Source of the DNA: Saturnia japonica
Taxonomy: Eukaryota > Arthropoda > Insecta > Lepidoptera > Saturniidae
Reading direction: 5' to 3'
Assembly: GCA_033032175.1 (NCBI GenBank)
Contig: CM065321.1
Location: 16,762,501-16,826,500, forward strand
DNA: 64,000 nt
Position numbers and translations under genes: made by a program. The first letter of the stretch is position 1. Each line of letters begins with the position of its first letter. The notes under the pieces are model-generated. The model was not told the DNA's origin. It did not search any database and worked only from the letters and a program-made list of their open reading frames with translations. Positions 1 to 11,444 of this stretch are shown here, piece by piece.

Positions 1-76
1 AGTTCTGTATTTTTCTGCCAAACGCGAGTACCAACTACATTGCCGGAGTTTTTAGCGGTTTATCATATATTAAAGC

Positions 77-345
77 ATATACAGGATGGAAAAAACGAAC
101 GGGACATGGAGGAAAAATATATGGAATATTGAAGATATCCAATTTTACTCAAAGGAAACATTCTTTTTTTTCTTTCAAATAATAATAACTACATTGACAG
201 ATTTTCTAAAAAGTTTACCTGTACCGGGAATCGAACCAACTAAAAATGCACAAAACAGACAAACACTATGTTATTGCACCAATCAATAAGGATAAAATCA
301 CTTGACCAAGCATTGTATCTAGCAATTACAGGAGACCATGAAATT
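77..345 (-). repeat. tRNA-like SINE-type repeat, left copy of an inverted pair
   Basis: On the minus strand this stretch contains a polymerase III B-box-like string (GGTTCGATTCCC, plus positions 226-237) and an A/T-rich remainder. It is the reverse complement, with many mismatches, of 1301-1565. The shared sequence covers the B box, the CCGGTAC that follows it and the flanking A/T runs. I infer a decayed tRNA-derived SINE or two copies of one; the family is not recognised. A 67-codon open frame here is non-coding. Confidence 0.5.
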
Positions 346-724
346 TAACAATTCATACATACTGGAGTAACATGAAAGCAAATTTATATTTAAATAAGAT
401 ATAAATTAAAATTATTATTTTCAAACATTTTAACAAATAAACTGATAAGTTTCTCGAAATGAGATCCATTTTCTTGTATGCACAGATTATGAATGTATTG
501 TATTTGATTGTATGAATGGTGCTTAACTCATCGGTAGCTAAGCAACAGCAACACTCATACATTAAACTCAAAAGTGGAGTTGTCTGAATTTACTCGTTGT
601 GAACGTTGTACGTGTCTCTTGAGAATTTCAACGATTACCTTATTTTCTACCATTCGCAACAATATTGAAGAGAGTTCGTGCACAGAGAAATCGATTTGAT
701 GATGTCTCTCTCTTTGGGACAGTC

Positions 725-860
725 CGACCCAAATAACCCATTAGCAACGCGCTAGTGATACCATAATGTTACAAGCGTCCATAGGCAACGGTAACTGCTT
801 ACAATCAAGTGGATCATATTATGTTCGTTCCACCTTTGTTCTATAAAATAATAACAGGCA
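725..860 (+). repeat. LINE 3' end fragment
   Basis: The stretch reads through 'gcaacgcgctagtgatacc', 'gcgtccataggcaacggta' and 'gcttacaatca', the same order of short blocks seen at 4730-4915 and 41556-41765. From general knowledge this is the 3' untranslated end of a lepidopteran non-LTR retrotransposon. It is truncated at the 5' side and has no coding potential. Confidence 0.5.
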
Positions 861-1300
861 GTATTTTTGTATCCGGATACCTCTCACTAATTATTGTAGA
901 CGTTGTGGTTTTAAAAGCTTCCAAGTCATCAAATTTTTCCTCGTAATATTATGTAATTATAAATTACTATTATGAAATAGCAGTAAAATTAAACACAAAC
1001 AAAAAAAATAACAAGAGATTATCGAGGTATTCGTCGTCTCAGTTTCAAAATTACAGCCCCACGTATGACAGTCAAAAAAGATATCTAAAAATCTTAATTT
1101 TTTGTTATAATATGACGCCTGAAAATAAACGTTCAAAGGTAGATAGATAGGTAACAATAATCTTGACAATTACTTTAAAAAAACCTAAAAATTATTCAGC
1201 TGATAACTTTTCACTGATACTTCAAACACTATCTTTAAAATAACTTTTACATTTTTAAGTAAGTCCATGTTAGGTCATATTAGAGTTAAATAGTTAAATT

Positions 1301-1565
1301 TCATAGTCTCCTGTAATTGTAAGATACAATGTTTATTCGAGAGATTTTATCCTTATCATAGACCCTATCGATTAGTGCAATAACATAGTGAATGTCAGTT
1401 TTTTTTGCATTTTTTTTTTTGTTGGTTCGATTCCCGGTACATGTAATCTTTTTTTAAAAATCTGTAAATGTAATTATTATTATTTCAAAAAATAAAAGAA
1501 TGATTTCTTTGAGTAAAATTTTATATCTTCAATATTTAATGTACTTTTCCTCCATGTTTTTTTAT
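1301..1565 (+). repeat. tRNA-like SINE-type repeat, right copy of an inverted pair
   Basis: A polymerase III B-box consensus match (GGTTCGATTCCC, 1424-1435) lies about 40 bases after an A-box-like string at 1373-1383, as in a tRNA-derived SINE. Its reverse complement is at 77-345. It directly abuts a Helitron-type 5' end at 1571-1644, so it was either inserted there or carried by that element. Confidence 0.5.
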
Positions 1566-1570
1566 TATAC

Positions 1571-1644
1571 TATCATATGCATTTAGTAAAAAACTGTTAT
1601 TTAGACATTATAAACAGACACTTCAATTTTATTAATTGTATAGA
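1571..1644 (-). mobile_element. Helitron-like 5' terminus
   Basis: On the minus strand this begins TCTATACAATTAAT, preceded by a host A. It continues with the 'aattgaagtgtctgtttgt' type block shared with 11445-11954, 37185-37603 and 40250-40668. Starting with TC after a host A is the Helitron rule. Only about 75 bases of the element are recognisable; the body is lost or replaced by the neighbouring SINE-like repeat. Confidence 0.5.
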
Positions 1645-1645
1645 T

Positions 1646-2080
1646 TGGTGGAATTTTGCGTAATGTAGTTTAGTTACTGTACGCAAGTGAATTGGATTAA
1701 ACCTAATAATGGCTGGAAACATGTATTTTGAGTCACTAAAAAACTCCCTGGACAGTTCAAACAAGGAAGTAACCATCTTCTTGCAGCAACGTTTAGCCTT
1801 AAAGGCAATTAGGCTGAAAGGGCTGAAATCCAATGATGTTAGCAATGATCAAAAATTGTCTCCTTGCGATATATTCCTTTCTAATTAAATGTGACAGGTA
1901 GCAAATTCCTTAAAACCCGTTCGTAGGTACCTACATGCCGACGCACAAGCCAGTGTTTAATTAAATCAACACTCCTCTGGTCAAACCATTCTCTAACTAC
2001 AATTTAAGCATAACATCTAAAATAATAAATCTATTTTTCTAACACTTAATATTTTTTCCAAAATTTGTGTTGGATAGCTA
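1646..2080. other. Repeat-derived, non-coding stretch
   Basis: Part of it (about 1683-1800) resembles, at low identity, the repeat family ending in (AAG)n described at 7035-7362: the order 'acatgtattttgagtcac', 'actccctggacagttc', 'gtaaccatcttc' is kept. No gene or splice-bounded exon is visible. An 82-codon minus frame here is a chance frame inside the repeat. Confidence 0.35.
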
Positions 2081-2708
2081 TTTTCTGCACAACTGATCTC
2101 AAATGTTTCTCTGTCTCCGTTCGCAGTTAACTGATTTTAATGAAATTTTGTACACGAAAAGTATAATAAAGTCATGTTTCAATTGATAGGCAATAAAAAT
2201 GATCAATTATAAGACACAGAATTCATAAAAAAAAATATAATTTTCCCAAGACACGACACTCCCATATTAATTAGCTATAAAAATTATTTATCCTAAAATG
2301 ATCATAAAATATTAATATTATACGTAATATTATTATAAATAAGTGTTCCTAATAGAATCAATTCATTGAAAAATTATAATAAAATGATAAAAATTTACTA
2401 CTTTCTGATTTATCCCTTTGTATGTATGACAATTTTTGGACGTTAATATATAAATAACTGTTTGAGGTGTGTTTATTAAATTTGGAGTGCATATGTATTT
2501 CGCAAGTCTCAATATAAAAGCCAAATTTCATATGTTTATGTGAAATAGTTTTTTAAGTTATGAGGCTGTCAAAAGTGGCTCCAAATCTTTCGTATAATAT
2601 TACACACGGTAACGCGCACTCGCCTTGAACTTGGCTTCAACACGCTTCCGCATGTCTAAATAATTAATTCGTAATAAACGTTTAAAGAGCCGCCGCGGGC
2701 ATAGCTAG
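2080..2708 (+). repeat. Helitron-like fragment ending CTAG before T
   Basis: This A/T-rich stretch ends in 'cgccgcgggcatagctag' followed by a T, the 3' end typical of non-autonomous lepidopteran Helitrons (CTRR end, insertion between A and T). An inner block, about 2440-2580, is shared in part with 36180-36310. The 5' border was not found. Confidence 0.35.
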
Positions 2709-2869
2709 TTTTAATATAATACTTTTTTATTTTTGTATCAACCCTGCACACCAAGACATATGCAGGAAACACCGTTCTACATTTAAATTCGACCTACAAA
2801 CATTATTATTATTAAAAACAAAATATTCATAACCAAAATACAATCCACGGCTTCAAAATGCACACCAAT

Positions 2870-3060
2870 TGAAGCAGTGATGGCTCAGTCGGTAGCGGTA
2901 CAGACTTCGTGTCGATTGACGTGAGTTCGAATCCCTGCAATGAGTCTGAACGCCAGGTGAAAGAAACCATCGTGGTGAAACCATAGCACCGTGTAGGGGT
3001 TTTTCTAATACCCGCCTGGCTAGCTACCATCCTCAAGTTGAAAATCTGTCAACAAGTACT
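2870..3060 (+). repeat. tRNA-derived SINE head (A and B boxes)
   Basis: An A-box match (TGGCTCAGTCGG, 2881-2892) and a B-box match (GAGTTCGAATCC, 2922-2933) are spaced as in a tRNA gene. There is no anticodon-arm pairing to support a working tRNA. The downstream 'cgcctggctagctacca' (about 3012-3028) recurs at 19006-19022 and in weaker form at 31680 and 62915, so this is the 5' end of a dispersed SINE or SINE/LINE hybrid. Confidence 0.55.
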
Positions 3061-3067
3061 TCGTTAG

Positions 3068-3370
3068 GTGTATTCCCGTTCTACCGTCTGTTCATTGTCT
3101 CCCAATCTAATTCCATCCTCTCCCTTCCACAACAGAACCACGTGCTCTAGGCTTATGAGTCACAGTTTTACGGTAACCTTCATCTTGGCACGAACTAAAA
3201 CGTTATCTATGACTTATCTTTGTCGTACCGTGAAGCTGTGGAACCTTCTCCCGACCTTCTCCTTCTCAGCATCGTCGATGGTTTTAGATCTCTCTGTGGT
3301 CACCGTTGTGTTAAGATTGTGCTGTGCTTACGATCAGGAGCAGTACCGTCAATGTGCCGAGCTATTATAA
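3068..3370 (+). pseudogene. Non-LTR retrotransposon (Jockey-type) reverse transcriptase C-terminal remnant
   Basis: The frame translates to a peptide carrying 'CRTVKLWNLLP', which matches the RT-LWN-LP motif that closes Jockey-type ORF2 proteins, preceded by a degraded 'HSFTVTFILARTKT' block. After it come 'gtgctgtgcttacgatcagg' type 3' UTR words also seen near 20220 and 22760. The element is truncated upstream and the frame decays, so it is not functional. The assignment to Jockey rather than another LINE clade is from memory of the motif. Confidence 0.55.
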
Positions 3371-3379
3371 ATACTAGCG

Positions 3380-3735
3380 GTCGCCCAATGATCGAAATTC
3401 GACCAGCGACTTTTTAATCATAGACTATTTTCTGTTTGACATTTGTAGCATTTCAACCTAAACAATGAATATTATATCACTTGCTGTCACTTTTCATTGA
3501 GTAACAATGTCAATATTTGGAGGGTCTAAGTTCAATTGTACTGGTCGGTTTAGGATTCACAGTATTAATTTATTTAATTTAATACATTAGTAACAGATAT
3601 TATAGATAAATTTAACTTTCTGCACTCCTTCTCCATATAAACTTTAACAATGCTAAATCTCACAGCCTTCCGTGCACGCAATACGCTTAAAAAGGGGTAC
3701 AAAGTTTTTGCTTCACCTATTAATATAATGATGAT
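3380..3735 (-). repeat. Helitron-like ~350-bp repeat, copy 1
   Basis: One of three copies (also 6060-6390 and 10135-10481). Shared blocks include 'aatcatagactatttt', 'cacttgctgtcactttt', 'gtctaagttcaatt' and 'ctgcactccttctc'. Read in the element direction the family begins near 'cgtgaagcaaaagctttt' and ends '..gcgatcgctag' before T, as best seen in the third copy. This is an abundant lepidopteran non-autonomous repeat and has no coding potential. Confidence 0.5.
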
Positions 3736-4304
3736 ATAGCCAAATATTTTTGTATGTAATAATAAACGATTTTTTTAATGAAAAAAAGCTTAGAAATGGT
3801 AATAGATGGCGATACAAGTATTGCTATGGTAATTTGTTACGCGACAACCGTTTTCAATTTAAAGAATTTAGTATTTATACTTTGTAATGATTTTTCAAAA
3901 TTTGTGTATAGGTAAGAAGTAAGAAAGTAATAGTACAGACTCGATTAGATACAAAAAAAATCATTAGGTACTATTTTCAGATCTGTAAGAAATGACTTTA
4001 ATAAATATTTGATTGCTAATTATTCTACCTTCAATACAGAGGGCGTTTTTTTTTTTTTGCAGATATGGAATTCATTTCTCGCAGGGGAAATAGCATCGAC
4101 AAAAATATATAATTTCATAGCTGCGACAATTATTTTCAAATGGCAATCATTTCCATGCCAAATCCCACGGGTCCCACCCCGCGATATGGAAACATCAGCG
4201 TGTAACCTTTACGTGGGTTTGAACTAACACTTGTTGAACGTTGTAGCATATATTGCGATTAAACAAAAAAAAATGTCATGTTAGAATTTAAGAGATAGTA
4301 GTGA

Positions 4305-4550
4305 AAAGACTGCCTAATTAGCCTAGTGGTCCTAAGAGTATATACTATACTCAAGGTCCATGGTTTGATTTCCAGGTCGAGCAAAGTGTTATTGGATTTC
4401 TCCATGAAATTCTCAGTAGCAGAACGGAGTTTGGCTTTGTGCCCTATTTTACATGGGACCTAAAACATACCCGACGAACTGTGTGTGTACATTAGTACAC
4501 CTCTGCCTAACCATACGGATATACATGCGTGATGGTGTGTTATGTAACGA
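4305..4550 (+). repeat. tRNA-derived SINE, copy S1
   Basis: The A box TAGCCTAGTGG (4319-4329) and the degraded B box GGTTTGATTTCC (4362-4373) mark a tRNA-like head. The body holds 'gagtttggcttt', 'atgggacctaaaac' and 'acacctctgcctaacc', and it ends in 'catgcgtgatggtgtgttatg'. Other copies are at 13823-14104, 20871-21084, 23401-23613, 29921-30150 and 32927-33159, all on the minus strand. Confidence 0.75.
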
Positions 4551-4729
4551 AAAATAGATCTGAGTTACTTTCAAATCGTGCCTAAAAAAGTTACACTTAC
4601 ATCAAAAATGTTTAACAGATATATTGAAAAGGAAATAATCCTATTCTGTCGTCTATACTGTCTACCTATCCTTATTACAAGCGTACAATGATGAATGATC
4701 ATAATTGATTAAGGAAGGAAATATCTTGG

Positions 4730-4915
4730 GGCAGCCCGACTTGTGGAACACCTCCGCCCTACAGGAGATCGCAGTCAAATAACCTTGTATTGTGTTCCTG
4801 CGGCGAGTTTTTCAGAGCTCTTCGCCCCTAGGAGGGGAACAACTTCGTTACCTAGAGATACCTATTGTGATAGTCGCTTATCATCAGGCGGGCCATATAC
4901 AATTTAAAAAATCAC
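4730..4915 (+). repeat. LINE 3' end fragment
   Basis: It contains 'ggaacacctccgccctacagg', 'gttcctgcggcgag' and 'tcatcaggcgggccatat'. The last is the recurrent 3' tail of lepidopteran LINEs, also at 725-860 and 41556-41765. A 71-codon frame at 4792-5007 lies inside it and starts at a non-ATG codon. Confidence 0.55.
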
Positions 4916-6055
4916 TAAAAAAAACTGAATATATTAGAGATATTGTCACGCAATCATGTAGACGACTCGCTAAACAATTGACAATTGGCCACTGTGTGTA
5001 TATTTAAAATAAATTAATATCGTTAGACATACACAAATCTATGATACAATTAGAGTGAATTCGGTCCATCAAAGCGCTTAGTTGACAGAACGGCTCTTCA
5101 CCTAGTTCGCAGTTCAGTGCCCGCGCGATTAGTTCACGATCTGATTGCTGACTCATCGACTGCTGGTCCTGCCACCGCTATGGTAGGCAGCTACCGCCCG
5201 ACGCCAATTTGATTGATTATGTTATTGTCAACTGAAACATCTCAGTTGGATTTTTATTACCCAGTAATTCATATAATATAAACTAATGTAGCTAATATCG
5301 TACATCTGTGTTTTTTGTTGTAATTTAACATAAATTATTTATTATAATTATATTCTGTAGGTACATTTAGGATGCATTTTTACACGTGTGTACATTAATT
5401 TGTTATAGTCTATAAATTGCGTTTATGCACATATAAAATAGTAATGTATACATAACTAATACTGTAGTATATTGTAAGTACCTATTTAGTAAAATTATAC
5501 GAAAACAAGCTAAATTATTAAAAAGGAAACAAAAAAACCCGATTGCAACAAAATCAGTTCAATTTTTTTTCTATTTTTGGTTTTTATTTGATTTCCAGAC
5601 CTCGTACTTAAATATTATATAGCCTATGTCACTCCCACAATAAAGATGAATCTAACGACAGCTCGCATGCTAAAATCCATCGTTTAGGCTACAGAGCGTG
5701 CCAAAGAAATATACATACATACGCTTCAAAAACATAACCCCCTTTTTCGCAGTCGGGTAAAAATGAAAATTGTTAACCTACATATTATAATATCTAAGCA
5801 TGGCCGTAGTTAAGGGGCGCTGACCACCGTACAAAACCAAATAGTACACCCTACAAAACCTATTAGTATTGTACACCCTACTAAAATTGACAATATTGCA
5901 GGAGTATACAGAATTATTCGTTTCGTATTGAGAAAAAAAATTCTTGGTGTGGCTCATCAGGTGGCTGGTTCGGTATATATAATGTACTCTGTGACTACCT
6001 CTATATATCCTATATAGTTAGTTATAGATAGTATATAGTATATACTATATAGTAT
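4916..6055. other. AT-rich intergenic stretch without a supported gene
   Basis: Mostly A/T-rich sequence. Around 5080-5220 there is a short GC-richer block, and 5640-5760 resembles the edge of a dispersed repeat. A run of TATA-like steps lies at 6008-6060. No splice-bounded reading frame was seen. Confidence 0.4.
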
Positions 6056-6059
6056 AGTT

Positions 6060-6390
6060 AGCTAGCTTTTTGATCATAGACTATTTTTTGTTTGACATTC
6101 ACAGTATGCTTAAACAATGAGTATTATCTACATCACTTGCTGTCACTTTTCGTTGAGTGACAATGTCAATATTTTGGGGGGTCTAAGTTCAATGGCACTG
6201 GTCAGTTTAGGATTCGCAGTATTAATTTATTTCATTTAATATATTAGTAACAGATATTATAGATAAATTTTAGCTTTCTGCACTCCTTCTCTATATAAAC
6301 TTTAACCATGTCAAATTACAGTCTTCCGTGCACGCAATACACTTAAAATGGTACCAAAAGCTTTTGCTTCACGTATTAATATATAGATAC
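6060..6390 (-). repeat. Helitron-like ~350-bp repeat, copy 2
   Basis: Same block order as 3380-3735 ('gatcatagactatttttt', 'cacttgctgtcactttt', 'ggtctaagttcaat', 'gcactccttctc', 'cttttgcttcacgtattaat'). It sits directly after CTAGC at 6061-6065, matching the element's CTAG end on the minus strand. Confidence 0.5.
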
Positions 6391-7030
6391 ATCTGCTCCC
6401 AGGAATGGCATATGTGCCAATTTCACGTACATTTTTGTTATGTAAGGGAACCAAAGGCTTTAAAATCTGTGGCTTTACATGCATAAATGGAAATAGAAGT
6501 TGATTCCGTTGTTAAAGTAATCATAGTCCTGCGAAATTTGTCCGTAAAATAATTTCACTATTTTTAAATTATTTTCTATAGTGCAATAATAACTCTAATA
6601 AAAGTATGCGAATACTATTTCAAATTGCGTCAAACTCTATGAAATAAAAGAGATTTCCGAATCCGAAAAGGTGTTCCGTAGCTTTAAAAGTTTAAGAAAC
6701 GCTGCGTTGTTAGGAGATGCACGTGACAAAAGGGAATTACGAACAACTAATTTAAGAAATAAATAAAACATTGTAATGTAGTAAAACAAAATCGTTGTGC
6801 CCTTTATTTAACTTTTACGGCGTTTCTTGCGTATTACTGCTTTTTAGGTTAGGGTAAAACGATTTGCCACCGTCAAACGAATTACTACTACCTGACAGCC
6901 ATGCTGCTTTTCTAAATACACATATTAGAACTGCAAAATTACTTTGCCTAATAGAAAGCACAGTACAATAAATATATAATAAATAAAGTTAATAATGCTT
7001 TAAGGATATAATATAAGCAACAGAGTATTG
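6391..7030. other. AT-rich intergenic stretch, nothing recognised
   Basis: No tRNA-like boxes, recognisable transposase words or credible exon were found. Only short frames broken by stops are present. Confidence 0.35.
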
Positions 7031-7034
7031 CTTT

Positions 7035-7362
7035 GGTGTTTTTAGCGGGATCTTGAGCTGCCATGGTGTTTTTTAACTTTAATTTATTAACATAAGTTCT
7101 TTAGCCTTATATTAAGTAATATTGGCGGCATTTCGCGTGATATAATTTGGTTACTATAAAATTACGTGAAGTGGATTATAAGAAAATATAAACAAGAAAC
7201 ATGCATATTGAGATGTTACAAAAATTCCGTAGATAGTCTGTTGTAATAAGAAAGCCACCATCTTGTCATACCCCAGTTTGAAGATTAGAAAATATTGCAA
7301 AGGCTGAAAAATATTGACACTGGCAATTGCTTCTGCGGCGCCAAAACAAGAAGAAGACGAAG
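7035..7362 (+). repeat. Dispersed ~330-bp repeat with (AAG)n tail, copy 1
   Basis: It starts 'tttagcgggatcttgagctg', continues 'aatattggcggcatttcgcg', 'gagatgttacaaaaattcc' and 'aaagccaccatcttgtc', and ends 'ggcgccaaaacaagaagaag'. Other copies are at 19128-19338, 21742-21875, 45868-46197 (minus) and 59957-60250 (minus), with a decayed one near 1683. The microsatellite-like tail suggests retroposition, but the family is not recognised. A partial head also occurs at 7928-7970. Confidence 0.6.
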
Positions 7363-8810
7363 AGTATTGCTCAACGTCTTAAAAACACCTCTATTTAGAA
7401 AAAAACGGATAGTAAAATATTATTATCCAAATACAAAATTACTTCCAAATCGTCAGAGCCTTTTCCGAGAAACCAATTACATATTATTTTACGCATATGT
7501 ACAAGAATTTCTCAATTAATAATAATAATAGAATATAAAAAAAATCTACGTAGCATTGATTATTGTCCGTAGTTCCCAATGAATGTCGGTAATAAAATTA
7601 TCCGTCTAATTTTATCGATATTTCATCATAAATACAACGTAGTAATGATTTATTGATAATAAAAACGATTTAATGAATGCTAATTAATAAATAACTTTAT
7701 CGTAAAACCGTCGTGTAAATACATTTAAGTAACATTTTATTACTTGTTAGAACTCTTCACATTAAAAAAAAAAACTATTTATTAGGTGACTGGGACAAAC
7801 GCAGGTTATGTTTTTCGAGATTTTAGAACAGACTATGCTGTTAGCCATATGTGCCCTGGAGCCACAGACACGGCTTCTACAGCAGTGTCGCCACTTTAGC
7901 CACTTTTTGGCCATATCTGACTACATTTGGGTTTTTGGCGGGATCTTGAAGTGGCATGTTGTGGTTTTGATTTTTTGCCAATTTGAACTTCGAAGATACA
8001 CAAGGGAACTCTTCTAAATAATTAAAGTTGGTTTTCTATTTTGTTTCAAATTGTCTTTTTAATAATTTTATTTAATGTTATTTTAAATGTAATTATCCAA
8101 CCCAAAATAGTTTTAAAAATAATAAAGAAGCCAGCTTAATTTATACCGATGCCAAAATCAATTCGCTCTAACGGGAATTTAATTGGTGAAGTAACTGAGT
8201 TAATTCAAAACCAATTTACAAACTTAAGTAGCAATTTCATTAGTAACCAGGGATGTTCAATTTCATTAAAATAGTGATTATTTATACAATATTAAATCAT
8301 CTAAAATACGATTAAAATCAATTAAAGTGAGTAAAATATATTCATTTTATTATCATTGGTGTGTAACATCATGATATCACAATTCAGTCTTATATTACGC
8401 CTCAAGCACTCAATTTCACTATCTACTAAGGGCAAGAGAATAAGTATAAATTCAAAATATATGCTTTAATTCAAATACAAGAGTATGAACGAAAAGACAA
8501 CAAATTAACAATGTTTTTTTTTTTATCTTTCAGCGTACTTACGCGGTCCTTGTAAAACTGGCTTTTTTGGCACCGATATTGGTGGCCGATTGCAAGTCGA
8601 TTGACATTTAATTTTTTTTCAATAATCCGCACTTATCATATTGTCACGTGAACTACAACTTCACATTATAAAACTTTAATTTCTCCATTTGGCCGGGTTT
8701 TACTAATGCTATCTCAATAGAAATACAAGCAAATTACTGGTCTTTAAAGTACTCCCTCAATGCAATTACACTCATCGAGTGACAGTTTCCGTCCACTGGA
8801 GCTTAAAGTA
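7363..8810. other. AT-rich intergenic stretch
   Basis: It holds a partial repeat head at 7928-7970 and repeat family E debris at 7965-8045. At about 8515-8535 a long T run and 'atctttcag' look like a splice acceptor; the frame behind it closes after about 22 codons. No supported gene. Confidence 0.35.
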
Positions 8811-8884
8811 CCCTAATAAGTGTATATTATTACTTTACCAGGTCCAGTTGCCGTTCAAGTCAGTGCTTTTTGAATCATACTCAA

Positions 8885-9065
8885 AACTAGCTATGCCCCA
8901 CGGTCTTACCCGAGTAACTCTCCTAACTTTCTAACTCTATGCACCAAAGCAAAGAACAGCTAACGCACGCACGTGTTGTTTTAACCGTTGCCGCGTTCCT
9001 TTAACTTCTTATATTCGCCAGATTTTTTGACGTTCATGGTTCATGAAAACTACCTTAGAATCGCG
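8885..9065 (-). repeat. Helitron-like 3' end fragment
   Basis: 'aaaactagctatgccccacgg' at 8883-8903 reads on the minus strand as a GC-rich end closing in CTAG. A related fragment, with similar downstream sequence ('gacgttcatggtt', 'actaccttag'), lies at 27378-27560. Borders are approximate. Confidence 0.4.
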
Positions 9066-9120
9066 GTGTCAAGATAAATTATAGTATATAGCCTTTCTCA
9101 ATAAATACACGTACATAGCT

Positions 9121-9530
9121 AAATCACGCCTCTATCCCAGCGGGGTAGGCAGGGACAACGTGCGTCCACAAGCTACGATCCTGGCATATAACTTTTGCTT
9201 CTTCAACATTCATCAATCTTTTCACGCTGGCTCGTCGGTTTAGAGTACTCTTGACCTGACCTTTCTTCAGGACGTCCCCGATTAGATCGTCTTCCTCTTC
9301 TGACGCTCCCATTCACACGCCTTATAAATTTGTTTAGTCATTTTTCTTTCACTAATCCTCTCTACATGCCCAAACCGCCTAAGCATCCCTTTCTCAATCC
9401 GTGTGACTATATCTTCTTTCATACCACCAAAGTTCTCTTATCAAACTATCTCCTATCCTGTCACTCAATTTCACTCTTAACATACCTCTTAGCGGTCTCA
9501 TTTCTACTAAATTCATATCTCAATAAATAG
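9121..9530 (-). pseudogene. LINE ORF2 C-terminal remnant
   Basis: The minus strand of 9124-9312 encodes a 62-residue open tail (with 'NRRASVKRLMNVEEAK' and 'QDRSLWTHVVPAYPAG'). Upstream, 9330-9530 in broken frames gives words such as 'RPLRGMLRVKLSDRI' and 'RFGHVER'-like debris. This is the usual layout at the C-terminus of insect non-LTR retrotransposon reverse transcriptases. There are several stops and frameshifts, so it is dead. The clade is uncertain. Confidence 0.5.
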
Positions 9531-10130
9531 ACTATGCAATTGAAAAACAATATTTCAAATCTGACTGGTAGTACCAGGGAATAGAACGCGTTCGTACAAA
9601 CAAACAAACTCTTGTTCAAACAATATTAGTATACATAGAACAAGAAAGCCATGCGTGCTTTATAAAGCGCATGGGCCCGCGCCAAAAGATCTCGGTTAAT
9701 ATCCTATAATACGACAGAGCTTTCAGCTAAACCATCATAACTTTTTTTTTAAGTACAAATTTTTAGCGATATTTTTTTTTTAATTTATCGTCTCAAAAGT
9801 GTGAAAGTTTTATTTCCGTGGTGAATTCAATTCGATATAGTTCTTATTTTATGCAAGATCCTACAAGCGTAACGTGAAGAGATACAGGGACAGTAACATC
9901 AATATGCTGAGATACTATTTAAAAAAATTTGAACCACATTGCGATAACCATAGTTGATGACATATATTTTATAATAATAAAGTCGAGTTACAGTACACAG
10001 GTGACTAATTTATTAAAACTTTTTTATAAGGGGTTTTTAAGGCAGCGTTAAATCCATATTCCGTGTACAATAATTGTGCGTCGACCACACTGACCCTATG
10101 TAAATTCGAATGTACAGAATCTATATAATA
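9531..10130. other. AT-rich intergenic stretch
   Basis: A short LINE-like word ('tacaaacaaacaaactc', 9593-9612) is present; otherwise nothing is recognised. Confidence 0.3.
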
Positions 10131-10134
10131 ATAC

Positions 10135-10481
10135 GTGAAGCAAAAGCTTTCTACCCCTTCTTGAGCTTATCGCGTGCTCGGAATACTGTGAGATTTGGCA
10201 TGGTTAAAGTTTATATGGAGAAAGAGTGCAGAAAGCTAAAATTAATCTATAATATCTGTTGGTAATATATTACATTAAATAAATTAATACTGCGAATCCT
10301 AATCCGACAAGTGCCATTGAACTTAGACCCCCCAAAATATTGACATTAGGGACAATAAAAAGTGACAGCAAGTGATGTAATATTCATTGTTTAGGTTCAT
10401 ACTGCAAATGTCAAATAGAAAATAGTCTATGATCAAAAAGTCGCTGATCGAATTTTAATCTTAGGGCGATCGCTAGTATAC
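10135..10481 (+). repeat. Helitron-like ~350-bp repeat, copy 3
   Basis: This is the best preserved copy of the family also at 3380-3735 and 6060-6390, in the opposite orientation. It opens 'acgtgaagcaaaagcttt' and closes 'gggcgatcgctag' followed by T, which fits a Helitron 3' end inserted before a T. Confidence 0.55.
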
Positions 10482-11440
10482 GTATCACGTAAGGTAATGG
10501 ATGAAAGCATACATGAACATGAAATTTCCACTAAGAACTACTACTTCCATTAATCCTAAAGCGGCCCCCTTATGAGAAGTCTCAGACGAGAACCCCAGAC
10601 TAAGAAGCTATGGAATAAGGTATTTATTTAATGTTTTACTTAAAAATATTTACTCTCTTTATTTACTGTCTTATAATATCATAACATGTAGGTATTATCT
10701 ATAAATTGACTGATTAAAGTTTGTCAATGTGTCTTGTTTATGGGTTATTCTACAGTACACCGAACATTTGGCAATTAAATTCTAAAGTTTATTTGTCACA
10801 CTTGACATTGGCGAAATTGTCTACATAGGCAAAAGCCATAAATTAAAAAAAACAACTGTTGTCATACAAATTTAATGTTTTCAAACATTTTATTTGACCG
10901 ACATTTAAAATAACATAATGCGCTAGTCGGCTTATTTTTTTTTGTGATTTCAAAATAAAATTAATTAAGACAGTATTTCGCCTTCACGCTATTTACAGAA
11001 CGTACAAACAGTTGCCAATTGTCAACTGACGTTGAAAAACGATTTTAACTTCATATCTGTACATTATAATTTAACGACTTTTTTAAATCATTTAAGAAGG
11101 TTTTATATACAATATCTTATTGACTTTTGTCAAATATACGCGCAATTTATAAACATAATAATTATAAACCAGACACAGGAAATACATCATAGCGTAATCT
11201 GATAAAACCAATTTTATTAATAAAGTTCGCTTCTGCGGCGTTTGACCCCGGAGCGCGTAGCCTCGTGACCTTAGAGTAAATCGTCTTCACTCCTGAACTT
11301 TACAAAGCGGATGACATTTATATTATTTTTAAATTAGAGATAACGTTATCAAACTTTTTATATGCAAATTATTATCTGAACTAACTGGTTGAAACAATTT
11401 TATTGAGAATAATTAAAGTATTAACACAGAATGATGTGGA
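10482..11440. other. AT-rich intergenic stretch, nothing recognised
   Basis: A GC-richer block at 11230-11290 ('gttcgcttctgcggcg') is short and has no open frame. No exon or repeat family was identified. Confidence 0.3.
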
Positions 11441-11444
11441 AATG

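Noticed and set aside
2881..2940. Possible tRNA gene (A and B boxes present)
   Set aside because: No cloverleaf with paired acceptor and anticodon arms could be drawn, and the sequence continues into a dispersed repeat tail, so it is a SINE head.
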